DNA of 64,000 nt from Talpa occidentalis (Eukaryota > Chordata > Mammalia > Eulipotyphla > Talpidae): NCBI RefSeq assembly GCF_014898055.3, contig NW_023601543.1, positions 59,419,566 through 59,483,565 of the forward strand. The letters run 5' to 3'. Positions within the stretch are counted from its first letter, which is position 1. Each line of letters opens with the position of its first letter. Both the position numbers and the translations under genes were made by a program. Shown here piece after piece: positions 1 through 9,089 of the stretch. Under the pieces are notes generated by a model. The model was not told the DNA's origin and did not search any database. It was given only the letters and a program-made list of their open reading frames with translations.

Positions 1-449
1 AGGTGGAGGACAAGGAGGGAAAGAAGAAATGCAATCTCCCTTATAGTGTTAATCATAATGGAGGCTAAACTGGATTTCACTTGTTTAAGTCCTCCACACT
101 GAACACAGTGATGGTGGTGTTTTTTAAAAAAAAACTATGAAAATAAAATTCCAACCTCAAGTAAGCTGAGCTTGCCCTTGCACTCTATGAACACTCTTAG
201 GTATGGAAAGAAGTGAATTCTGTTAAACATAAAAGTCTAGCATGGAGACTAAAATTATATTCTCAAGCTGCCCTATATTTTCAGATCCTAGATTGTGCTG
301 GGTTGGGCTACACCAGACTACAAAAGATGTCTTCATTTAATTGTCTCTATTTCGATTTTTAAAAAGTAATTTTTAAAGTAATTATCCCCCAAAATCTGGA
401 GATTAAATAATACTTCTAAATCACACATGGGTGAAAAGAAATATGAAGA
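1..449. other. No recognised feature
   Basis: AT-rich sequence with no ORF or repeat family I can name. It precedes the old L1 that begins near position 450. Confidence 0.4.
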
Positions 450-2317
450 GAAATATAAAAATATTTTGAACTAAATTAAAATGAAAGCACATGTTACCCA
501 CATTGGGGGGGCATGGCAAAGGCAGTCTCTGTTTTTTGAAAATATATGCACTGACTGAATATATTAGAAAAGACAAAGATCTAAACACTCAACACTCTAA
601 AGTCTAGGAAACTAGAAAAGAAGAACAAATTAAATCCAAAGTAAGCCGAAGAAAAGAAGCAACAATCATTTGAGCAGAAATAAATAAAAATAAAAAGAAG
701 AAATCAACTGAGAAAATTAGTGAAACCAAAGTTGGTTCTTTGAAAAGATACATAGGCCAAACACTTCACAATAGTCTTCAGTGATGTCTTTGCAGAAACC
801 TCTCCAAAATCAAGAAAAACAAAAGTAAATATAAACAAATAGTTCTACATCAAACCAAACAGCTTCTACACAGTGAAAGAATGTATCAGAAAACAAAGAT
901 ACCAAGTGAATGGGAGAAAATATTTGCACATCATCCATATGACAAACTGCTAATAGCCAAGATCTACAAAGAACTCATACAAATAAAAAGAAAAATAGCC
1001 CAATAAAAAAATAGGCAAGAGAGCTAAATAGGCAAAATACAAATGAAAATGACAATAAAATACTATCTTACACTGGTGAGAATGGCCCATATCAAAAAAG
1101 ACCAGAAACTGTAACAGGGGGGTCCCCAGTGAAAGGGGAGTTTCCAGGTTCCTTGCCCCACCCAAGAAAGGTTGGAGCTGAGGAGGGAGGAGAAGCTGGA
1201 GCGGAGTCTGGAGAAAGAAAGAAACAGGAAGGAGAGCCAGAAGGAGACCTGGAGGAGGCACATGGAGCAGAGAGACATGTAAAAAGCTGTACTTGCTTCT
1301 TGGTCTTGGACTGGTTGAAACAGATGTAGGTGAGAGAGGTGCTGGGCCCAGATGTGCTAGGCTCCTTTTGCCCCTTTCCTGTGGGTCCCCTCCAGGAGGT
1401 GCCTTAGACTTGTGGCAGGCTTTCGGGCCTCAGTGGCCCTGTTTTGGGCCAACCCTGTTTGGCTGGGCATTTACCCATGAGGAGATGGGTAACTTTGGGT
1501 GCCTGAGTTGGAAACTATATGCTTTCCCTTCTCTTTATTGCACTCTAATTGTATTAACGTTCCTTTCCACTAAAGGTCTCAGGCACTAGAGTATGTTTTG
1601 TCTTGATGCGGTGGATGGCAGAACCTACTTGGAGTGGGCAGGTTTGGGGCTTCTGGGTTGCCCCTCACTCTGCCTTGTAACAAAACCACAATTATTGGCA
1701 AGGATGTGGAGAAAATGGAACCCTCCTACATTGTTGGTGGGAATGTAGATGGAGGTTTCTTAAAATATTAAAATAAGTCTACCAGATGATCCAGCAGTGT
1801 TACTTCTAGGTATTTAACCAATGAACATTGCAGCACTATTTACAATAACCAAGTTGTGGAAACAGCATCAGCTCTCAAGGACAGACGAGTGGATTCGAAA
1901 AATGTGGTATATAAACACAATGAAGTACTGCTCTGCTATACATGAGGAGGAACTCTTGTTTTTAGTGACAACATGGATGCGGTGGAGGGGATAATCCTAG
2001 TGAAATAAGTAGAAGGAGAAAGACAAATACTGGATGTTTTCACTTATGTGTGGAATACAGGGAAACAAAACAAAGTATCAGGTAAAACTAAAGCCAGTAA
2101 CAAACCCTAGAAAACTGACAGAAGAATTGAGGCTACAAGAGGGGGGTTGGGAAAACACAGAGGGAGAGGCCATAATGGACTCTGGTGCAGGATTACAGGT
2201 GGTTGGTAGTGGGTGTGGTGTGTGGACATACACCTGAGCAGGTATAACCCGATGCCTGTGAATCACATACAATTTAAACTATGTTATCTCAATTAAAATA
2301 TATTAAAGGGAACAAAA
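450..2317 (+). mobile_element. Old LINE-1 copy, ORF2 remnants and 3' UTR, split by LTR D
   Basis: The stretch at 600-760 matches the L1 ORF2 segment that encodes the usual 'ETKVGSL/F' run before the reverse transcriptase. 840-1109 and 1683-2000 match the C-terminal ORF2 region, including the 'ATMDAVEGIIL' type motif near 1970-2000. 2000-2310 is a typical 3' UTR with a G-rich stretch. There is an internal deletion near 760-800 and many stops, so it is non-coding. A solo LTR (1110-1682) interrupts it and a SINE lies just beyond its 3' end. The subfamily is not assigned. The divergence suggests an ancient L1M-type copy. Confidence 0.75.
1110..1682. mobile_element. Solo LTR, family D, 573 bp with 4-bp TSD
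   Basis: The element begins TGTAACAG and ends TTGTAACA, giving the TG...CA termini of a retroviral LTR. It interrupts L1 ORF2 and is flanked by the 4-bp direct repeat AAAC (1106-1109 and 1683-1686). A 4-bp TSD is usual for gammaretrovirus-like (class I) ERVs. The left third is purine-rich and the middle is GC-rich. CAATAAAG occurs on the minus strand near 1532-1539, so the minus orientation is possible, but I see no clear TATA box and leave the strand open. No second copy was found in this window. Confidence 0.75.
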
Positions 2318-2332
2318 ATAAAGTTATGTTTT
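2318..2332. repeat. Target-site duplication, left copy
   Basis: The 15-bp sequence ATAAAGTTATGTTTT is repeated exactly at 2633-2647 and brackets the SINE at 2333-2632. Confidence 0.85.
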
Positions 2333-2632
2333 TTTAAAAAAGATTTATTTATTTATTTGTTCATTTATTTAATTTATTTATTTATACAAGCACTGGGTAC
2401 AGTCAGAAGCGCGGGAGGGTGAGAGAATTCACCAGAGCCAGAGCGGGGAGCAGAGCAGGCAGAAGGACCGAAGTACACTGCTGAGGGGAGCAGCGGGCGG
2501 CAGGAGAGGTCTGCGCGCCATGTGGGACCCTCCTCCGTTGGCCGGGGAGCAGCTGGGGATTGAACCTGCGCTGCAGAGGCTGCGGGCAGCTTCACGACTC
2601 AGCGCTCAACTGCTGCGCCACCGGGGAGGTCC
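2333..2632 (-). mobile_element. tRNA-derived SINE, group A (copy 1)
   Basis: Read on the minus strand it starts near GGACCTCCCCGGTGGCGCAG. An A-box-like TGGCGCAGCAGTTGAGCGC and a B-box-like GGTTCAATCCCC are the parts of an internal pol III promoter. A GC-rich body of about 200 bp follows, then an (AAAT)n tail with TCTTT and A-run. An exact 15-bp TSD shows it moved by retrotransposition. ORFs read through it in several frames are shadows. I do not recognise the family by name. Confidence 0.9.
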
Positions 2633-2647
2633 ATAAAGTTATGTTTT

Positions 2648-3425
2648 AATCATAAAAAATTAACCAAATAAATATATGTAATGGAAATTAATCAACATAA
2701 ACATTAACCCCCAAACCTATACAATGGTGACAAGTTCACATATGTTAAACTGCTGATCTCTCTTTGACTCTTCTTTGCAAATTTGGGAACGGTGGCACCA
2801 ATTTGTTTTCCAGGTTCAGAGAGAATTAGAAAAGCTCTGTCTGCACATCACATTCTTTAGGAACCTTGGAATAATGAAAAACCTGGATACTTAATTGAGT
2901 CAATGTCTGAATTTACCATGCTTTTCAGGAAACAGGAAAAGCATTCATTTTGGATGACTTGCTTTCCTCAGTGTGATGTGGGTTACCTAATTAAAGTATT
3001 ACTGGGGACAAATGATTTTCATAAAGCACACATGCTGTTGAGCATAATTTACTTCCTCAGTTCCATTTTCCCTTTAAATTATAGAGACTAGACATTACAT
3101 ACCACTATTTTAGAGTGCCAGAGTAATCACAGGGACTATAAACAGTACGCACACATTCATAAATAAACTTTGGGTCCTTTTTTTTTTTTTTTTACCATTT
3201 CACTTGTTTAAATGTTTCTTCATAAAGGGTGGAAAATACTAAGGTACAGACGAGGAATAATCATAATGTTGTGGCCAACATTGTAAATATGGAGTTATAA
3301 ATTTAAAACAGCTCTGCAGGGTCTCTGCTCTAGTAGGGCTGGTCTCTGCATTCCTGGTGGTGTTTGTCTTTATCCATTTTCCAAGGTCCTCCATGCCCAC
3401 CTGTTCTTAATCTCATCTGTTCCAT
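2648..3425. other. Unique-looking stretch, nothing recognised
   Basis: No repeat family or conserved ORF could be named. It contains a T-run at 3179-3194. The ORF at 2903-3091 (62 codons) has no recognisable motif. Confidence 0.35.
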
Positions 3426-3733
3426 CAAAGGACCAGGAGCCCAGCCGGGGTTCCCGAGGGAACCCATGCCAGGGAGGAAATGTCCGACACTGGGCTGGAG
3501 ACTGGCAGTGTCCTGATCCAGGGTGTGGAAACCAGAATTTGCTTGGAGAACAGAACGTAACTGGTGTAAGGCCCAGAAGCCTGAGGCTTTCTCCCACCAT
3601 CCTTTCCATCGCAGGTGGTGACCGTGGCAGAGGTGGCCCTAGTGGCATGCAAGGAGGAATATTCAGAGGTCGTTGTGGGGGAGAAAGAGGTGGATTCCAT
3701 GGCCGCGGGGGCATGGCCCAACGTGGTTTGGTG
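3426..3733 (+). pseudogene. EWSR1P: EWSR1 processed-pseudogene fragment (zinc finger and RGG region)
   Basis: In the plus frame the sequence reads RGSRGNP, then GNV, then GDWQCPDPGCGNQN, close to the RanBP2-type zinc finger of the FET-family RNA-binding protein EWSR1 (EWS). After a one-base loss near 3539-3545 the frame shifts through the second half of the finger. It returns near 3612 as GGDRGRGGPSGM followed by an RGG-rich run with RGG boxes missing. The segment joins zinc finger and RGG region without an intron, as expected for a retrocopy. Only the 3' part of the coding region is present, and I could not see a poly-A tail or TSD. It is broken and surely non-functional. The parent would be the C-terminal part of a protein of about 650 residues. 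A FUS or TAF15 origin fits less well, because the GDWQCPNPGCGNQN signature is EWSR1's. Confidence 0.8.
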
Positions 3734-3869
3734 GAAGTAGTTTTGGGTTCTTAGGTTTAATGTGATTTTCACTGTCAGTGAATAAGTGAATTTGTCAGAT
3801 AATTACAATTAAAAATATTTTTTACAACTGTTATTTGGATTATCTTTTGAGAATAGAAAATAAAGTCTT
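3734..3869. other. Short AT-rich tail, possible pseudogene 3' UTR
   Basis: This stretch ends in AATAAAG at about 3859-3865 and could be the 3' UTR of the EWSR1 retrocopy, but I cannot match it. The L1 that follows would have landed at its end. Confidence 0.3.
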
Positions 3870-3885
3870 TTAATTTTTTTTTAAA

Positions 3886-4588
3886 CAATAAATTTTATTT
3901 TTATATTCCCCACACAATTGCAGCCCCCCCATTCTGACCCCAATCCCTCCCCTCCCGCCCCCACCCCCTAAAAGTGTCTCTGGTTCGTAGTTTTTTGTTG
4001 ATTTTGATTTTCACTTTCTTATAGTTATTCATTTTCCTGGTCCCTTATTTAAGTTTTCTAGATTCCTGCTATGAGTGAGACCATCCGGTATTTTTCTTTT
4101 TCTTTTTGGCTTATCTCGCTGAGCATGATCCCTTCCAGCGCCATCCATGTTGCTGCAAATTGCATGTGTTTATCTTTTTTGAATGCTGAGTAATATTCCA
4201 TGGTATATATGTACCACATCTTCTTGATCCAGTCATCTATTTTTGGGCATTTGGGTTGTTTCCAAAGCTTAGCTATTGTAAACAGTGCTGCTATAAACAT
4301 AGGGGTGCAGGTGTTCTTTGGAATTGATGTTTCTGTGTCCTTTGGGTAAATACCTAGGAGTGGAATTGCTGGATCATATGGAAGCTCTATGTTTAGTAGG
4401 TCCAGAAATCTCCACACAGCTCTCCACAGTGGTTGGACCAGTTTGCACTCCCACCAACAGTGCAGAAGAGTTCCTTTTTCTCCACACCCTCGCCAACATT
4501 TGTTGTTGCTAGTTTTTTTTAATATGTGCCATTCTCACTGGTGTAAGATGGTATCTCATGGTATCACTTGTCATCAGGGAAATGCAAA
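3886..4588 (-). mobile_element. LINE-1, 5'-truncated (ORF2 C-terminus and 3' UTR)
   Basis: Read on the minus strand, 4417-4058 encodes an L1 ORF2p C-terminal run ([20 protein letters not shown] ... IYTMEYYSAFKK). This is followed by a short 3' UTR with a G-rich tract (3920-3970) and the A-rich end at left. It closely resembles the copy at 53505-55697, so it belongs to the same young subfamily. It is probably bounded by repeats of TTAATTTTTTTTT (left about 3870-3882, right about 4589-4604), but the T-run makes this TSD uncertain. Confidence 0.85.
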
Positions 4589-4597
4589 TTAATTTTT

Positions 4598-4860
4598 TTT
4601 TTTTAAGAAAAGAGGTAAAGTTGATGTCTCTGATCAGGCTAATTATAAAAAAGCACAAATTACTAAGATTGGAAATGAAAGTGGGAACATCATAAAAGAC
4701 TTTATGGATAGTAAAAGGATGATAAAGGAATTCTATGAACAACTGTATGCTCTCAAGTATGACTTAAATGAAATGGACCAACTCCTTCTAAGACACATGC
4801 AGGCAAAGTTCACACATGAAATAGATGATCTGAACAGGCCTATTAAAGAAACTGAATCAG
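4598..4860 (+). mobile_element. Old LINE-1 ORF2 fragment (reverse-transcriptase region), part 1
   Basis: The plus strand encodes the degenerate ORF2 stretch 'FMDSKRMIKEFYEQLYALKYDLNEMDQLL', just upstream of the RT palm. The same ORF2 continues at about 6096, so the sequence between is inserted. It has several stops and is non-coding. Confidence 0.7.
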
Positions 4861-5085
4861 GGCCTCCCCGGTGGTGCAGCGGTTGAGCGCTGGGTTGCAA
4901 ACCGGTTCGATCCCTGGCTGCTCCCCGGCCACTGGAGGAGGGTCCCACATGGTGCGCAGACCTCTCCTGCTGCCCTCTGCTCCCCTCAGCAGTGTACCTG
5001 GGTCCTTCTGCCTGCTCTGCTCCCTGCTTTGGCTCTGGTGAATTCTCTCACCCTCCCGCGCTTCTGACTGTACCCAGTGCTTGTG

Positions 5086-5136
<51 letters not shown>

Positions 5137-5179
5137 ATAGATCTTTAAAAAAAAAGAATATAGGTATTAAAAAAAAAAG
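4861..5179 (+). mobile_element. tRNA-derived SINE, group A (copy 2), long AAAT tail
   Basis: It starts GGCCTCCCCGGTGGTGCAGC. About 28 bp between the A and B boxes are missing compared with other group A copies. The tail holds (AAAT)n at about 5084-5140. It is flanked by an exact 16-bp TSD, AAAGAAACTGAATCAG (4845-4860 and 5180-5195), and sits at the junction between two L1 copies. Confidence 0.9.
5084..5140. repeat. (AAAT)n microsatellite in SINE tail
   Basis: About 14 tandem AAAT units form the longest SINE tail in the window. They are a likely length-polymorphic site. Confidence 0.9.
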
Positions 5180-5195
5180 AAAGAAACTGAATCAG

Positions 5196-6095
5196 CATGG
5201 ATGAACTTTGAGGGTATTATACCAGATGAAATACATTGGACAGAAAAAGCAAAAACCATATGCTCTCATTTATAGGTGGAAGATAAAGCAAGCAAGCAAG
5301 CCAACACCAGAGATCACTGGTTACTAGAGATGGGGGTGAAAAGGTGAAAGGAAAGGGGTCGAATGTTGTGGGTCTGCTAGACTTAAGCGGCCTGTTCAGC
5401 CACCATCACGGTTACCTGCAGTTCTGCATTCCTATACAAAGCTCAGAACTGTCCAGTCACAGTCATATGAGCCAAACCTTACAAGGAACCTTTCATATCA
5501 ATCAAGGGCTTGATCACTCTGGGAAGGGTATGCATCAAGAGGTATGACTGGGAATGCCCGGGGGGCTGAGGACAGATGCATAAACTTACTCCCGACTCTT
5601 ACATCATGAGGTATGGCCAGGAACGCCCAGGGGGCCGAGGACCGATTTATGACAAGGGACCCCAGAAGCTGATCAGTAGATTAGGACCATGTCCAGGGGT
5701 CCGGGGTCTAGTTTCTATTGCAACATTTGGTCGTTAAGCTGATAACATGGTCAGCAGACTCGTGTCCCCCAAACCCTAGATAACATTCCTGAGTTTCACC
5801 CCATCCTTTCCTCCTTGTCCTCCTAACGCACAAGCTGATGCTCTGTGATTACTCCTATCAATAAAAACGGCCAGGATCTTGCTCTCAGCAGCATCCTGCC
5901 TTGTGCAGCCTGCTCCATGACTCCCGTGTCTTTGTCAGTGTGGTGTTGCCTGACACAACAGAATGTATGGTGGTGGATAGAAACTAGATTTTTGGTGACG
6001 ATAATGATGTAATATACACAGATGAAAAATCATAATGTATACCTGTAATTAGTGTAATATTATAAACCAATGATAATAAATTTATTTTCAGAAGA
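5196..6095 (+). mobile_element. LINE-1 3' end inserted in older L1, split by LTR C
   Basis: 5196-5360 matches the last ORF2 codons and proximal 3' UTR of an L1 (CATGGATGAACTTTGAGG start), and 5967-6095 matches its distal 3' end. It lies inside an older L1 ORF2 whose halves are 4598-4860 and about 6096-6425. A degraded direct repeat may flank it (AGAAACTGAATCAG-like at left, AGAAGAAATTG-like at right). Confidence 0.6.
5367..5960 (+). mobile_element. Solo LTR, family C copy 1, 594 bp with 6-bp TSD
   Basis: The LTR starts TGTGGGTCTGCTAG and ends TGACACAACA. The 6-bp repeat GAATGT flanks it exactly (5361-5366 and 5961-5966). A 6-bp TSD is usual for class II (betaretrovirus/ERVK-like) integration. 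A poly-A signal AATAAA is at 5860-5865, with R/U5 after it. The GGTATG...GAGGAC block occurs twice (5541-5575 and 5610-5644), whereas the related LTR at 47203-47779 has it once. No internal ERV sequence adjoins, so this is a solo LTR left by LTR-LTR recombination. Confidence 0.88.
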
Positions 6096-6680
6096 AATTG
6101 TACCATTAATAATCTTCTACAACAGAGACAACCAGGCCCAGATGGATTCACTGGTGAATTTTGTCAAACATTTAAGGAAGAAGTTGAACCAATTTTCTAC
6201 AACTCTTTAGAAAATGGATGCAGATTTCTAACCCATTTTAGGAGACCAGCATTAACCTCAAAACCAAAAATAAAACATTAAGAAAACTACAGATGAATAT
6301 CTCTCATGAGCACCGATGCAAATTCCCTAATAAAATATTAGCAAATCAAATCCAACAATGTATAACAGAATTATACAACACAGCCAAATGGAATTTACAC
6401 TAGGTATACAAACCTGGTTCAACATTAAAAAATTAATGAATGTAACACAAAACCATAGAATATATGACATCAAGAGAGAACCATAATGTAAGAAATGGCC
6501 TTCGAATGATTATGATGTGTCAATGTAGATTTCATCAATCATAACAAATGTATCACTCTGATGGAGATGCTAATAATGGGGGCGTCATGCATATGTATAG
6601 GCAGGACAGGAAGTATGTGGGAAATCTCTGTATTTTCTGCTTGATTTTGCTGTGAATCTGAAACCACTCTGAAATTTTAA
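6096..6680 (+). mobile_element. Old LINE-1 ORF2 fragment part 2 and a 3' UTR-like segment
   Basis: 6096-6425 continues the RT region broken at 4860 (encodes 'QPGPDGFTGEF', the RT 'GPDGF' motif). 6430-6680 resembles an old L1-type 3' region, also seen around the insertion at 29.8 kb. Stops are frequent. Confidence 0.6.
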
Positions 6681-6684
6681 TTTT

Positions 6685-7190
6685 TACATCATTGTTCATT
6701 TTTAAAAAATACTTGCTTTCCCCCACCCCCTCAGGTGCAGTCCCCATAGAATTTCCTTCACCAATGCACCCGTGCACCATCACCTCAGTCCCCTGTGCTC
6801 CTCCCTCCCTCCCTCTGGTACCTCTCCCGCCTCCTCCCCTGCAGGATGTCTCTGATTTATAACTGCCTGTTTTTGCTTTGTTGTGTTTTGTATTGCTATT
6901 ATTTTTTTACACTGATGTCTTATTTGGTTCCTGCTATAAGTGAAAGCATCTGATATTTTTCTTTTTCCTTCTGGCTTATTTCACTGAGCATAATTCCTTC
7001 TAGCTCCAACCACATCGCTGCGAATGGCATGAGTTTATCTTTTTCGATTGCTGAATAATATTCCATTATGTATATGTACCACATCTTCTTGATCCAGTCA
7101 TCTATTTTTGGGCATTCGGGTTCTCTTCAGGTTTTACCTATTGTAAATAGTGCTGCAATAAACAAAGAGGTACAGGTGTTCTTTTGAATC
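6685..7190 (-). mobile_element. LINE-1 3' end, 5'-truncated
   Basis: It reads on the minus strand through an ORF2p C-terminus and a 3' UTR with a G/A-rich tract (6722-6842 on the plus strand is its pyrimidine complement). This 3' UTR type is shared with 15.6-15.95 and 29.8-30.25 kb and differs from the type at 3.9, 20.0 and 53.5 kb. It marks an older subfamily. Confidence 0.8.
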
Positions 7191-7560
7191 TTAATAGAAA
7201 AAATTGATTAAAAATTTATCCACTCACTGACAGTGCTGTGTGAGGTTATACCCACCTCCTGGCTCTCCCAGTGCTGCCCACCAACTTTCCCCTAAGCCAA
7301 GTAAGTTCTTTTACATCATTTGTGTGTGTGTGTGTGTTTGTGTGTGTGTCTGTGTGTGCATGCGCTTGTGCAGTGGGAGTAGTGGATTAGTGGCTATCGA
7401 GAACAACTTTCCTTTCCCCTGTTGCTTAATCACCGAGTAGAGCCACAAACACTCACCAGACCCCATATAAATGCTGTGAGGCCTTGCAGTTATGCCAAGG
7501 AAGGAAGCAGCAGAAAGTTGAATTAAGTTTGAAGGATTAAATTATTATTGATTTCATCCA
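7191..7560. other. Unique-looking stretch with (TG)n
   Basis: No family recognised, apart from a (TG)n run at 7320-7358. Confidence 0.4.
7320..7358. repeat. (TG)n microsatellite
   Basis: An interrupted TG dinucleotide run of about 39 bp. Confidence 0.9.
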
Positions 7561-7565
7561 TCAGG

Positions 7566-7722
7566 TGTTCCTCAAAATGTAATCCTCTCCCATTTGTAGC
7601 AGAATTGCCTAGGACTCTGGTCAAAATCAAAAGCAGCAGTTATGGAGTTCAAGACCCCCAGGAGATTTTAATGCACATGAACTTTTGAAAATTACTATCT
7701 CAAATGTTGGTACATCGCTCAT
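7566..7722 (+). mobile_element. MER5A-like hAT-Charlie remnant
   Basis: It matches the MER5A pattern in order: a CTCAAAATGT head, AGAATTGCCTAGGACTCTGGTC, then CAGGAGATTTTAATGCACATGAACTTTTGA. MER5A is a non-autonomous hAT DNA transposon shared by placental mammals. Confidence 0.65.
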
Positions 7723-7916
7723 ACTCAAATATCAGCAGCATGTGTTCTTCTAAAAAGTGTATCTTTAGTATTTCGAACTTAAATGTATTGATATTATTCT
7801 TGAGCACTAGCTATATGCTTTAGAAATGAATAATGAACTAATGCACTGAGTGTTTTAGATAAATTTAATGCAAACTTATGTATAGTCTTTTAAACAAGCA
7901 ATGCAAAATGTGTTGC

Positions 7917-8338
7917 TTCTTGCTGTGTGCTGAACTGTGTTCTCCTTAAATTCAAATGTTGAAACCATCACCCCCAATATAACATTTGAAGGAGGGTACA
8001 TTGGGAAATAACTACATTTAGATGATGTCACGAGAGTGAAGACTATAATGGATCACTGGCTTAATAACAAGGGACACCGGTGAGTTTGCACTCACCTTTC
8101 GCTCTCTCCCTCTCTCTGTCTCATCTATCCTTGCTCTGTGAGTCTCTCATCACCATGTGAGGACACAAGAGATGGTGGTCAATTATGAGCCATGTAGAGG
8201 GCCCTAACCAGAGCCTGACCATTCTGACACCTTGATCTTAGACTTCTAACATCCCGAATTGTGAGAAAGTTAATTTCTGCTATTTAAGTCACCCAGACCA
8301 TGGTATTTTGTTATGACAGCCTGGACTGACTAAAACAT
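7917..8338 (+). mobile_element. MLT1-type (MaLR/ERVL) solo LTR
   Basis: It carries the classic MLT1 landmarks: a 'gaactgtgttctccttaaattcaaatgttgaa' head (quoted in pieces: GAACTGTGTTC, CAAATGTTGAA), CTGTGAGTCTCTCATCACC, CATGTGAGGACACAAGAG, a CACCTTGATCTTAGACTTC block and an end near CTGACTAAAACA. It is nearly full length at about 420 bp. Confidence 0.85.
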
Positions 8339-8499
8339 CTTCAGTAATGGCTTTGACTTTTCTTGACTCCTCAGTCTCCCACTGTTTCCCACTCCCTGAA
8401 CCCTTATTTAAGGGGACAGTACCACACTACATATTCTACATCATTCCCTGGTTGTTTGTGACTATTCACCATAGCCTGAAGTTCCATGCTAGGAAACCA

Positions 8500-8720
8500 G
8501 TTTTATTATATTTCAATTCATCCATTATTCATCCTGTTATTCATTCATTTAAAAAAAAGTATTGACACCTTGTTATGGGCAGGGCCCCATGTTAAGTGGT
8601 GGTAAACCGAAGTGAATCAAATTTATATGCTTTCTGAATTTATGGCATGCTCAGCCTCATTGTAAAACATAAAATTAATAAACAGATATGTAAGCATTAA
8701 TCATGAAACAGGAAAAAGAC
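8500..8720 (-). mobile_element. Old L2/MIR-like remnant
   Basis: ATTCATTCATTTAA followed by 'gcagggccccatgttaa' resembles the L2/MIR-associated block 'attcattcaacaaatatt...gccaggcactgtt'. Weak match. Confidence 0.3.
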
Positions 8721-8935
8721 ACATGATGTAGGATGAAGGAAACCAGAAAGACCTTACTGTGGTACTGATATTTTAACTGATTTCTGAGGGATGAAGATGA
8801 ATCACCTATGTAAACAGTCAGAGGGAAGAGTAATAGAAGAATAAATACATGAACATTTCTTTTTTTGGATATGTGTATTACTTTTAATGTATATATGTAT
8901 ATTTCAAGATTGAAAAACATAATTTCTTTTTAATT

Positions 8936-9015
8936 AAAAAATTTCAATATATCATTTAAAAATATATAAATTTAAAAATTTTAAATATATATAATTTATA
9001 TATATATATATATAC
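8936..9015. repeat. AT-rich low complexity
   Basis: It is almost entirely A and T, ending in (TA)n at 8988-9014. Confidence 0.8.
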
Positions 9016-9089
9016 ATGTACATTAAAGTAGGTTATTTGGTTGCCAAGCAAGTAGAGTCCACAAAGCAGTTTCAATAACACAGCTTTGA

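Noticed and set aside
5084..5140. CRISPR-like array
   Set aside because: Plain AAAT microsatellite in a SINE tail without spacers; the host is a mammal.
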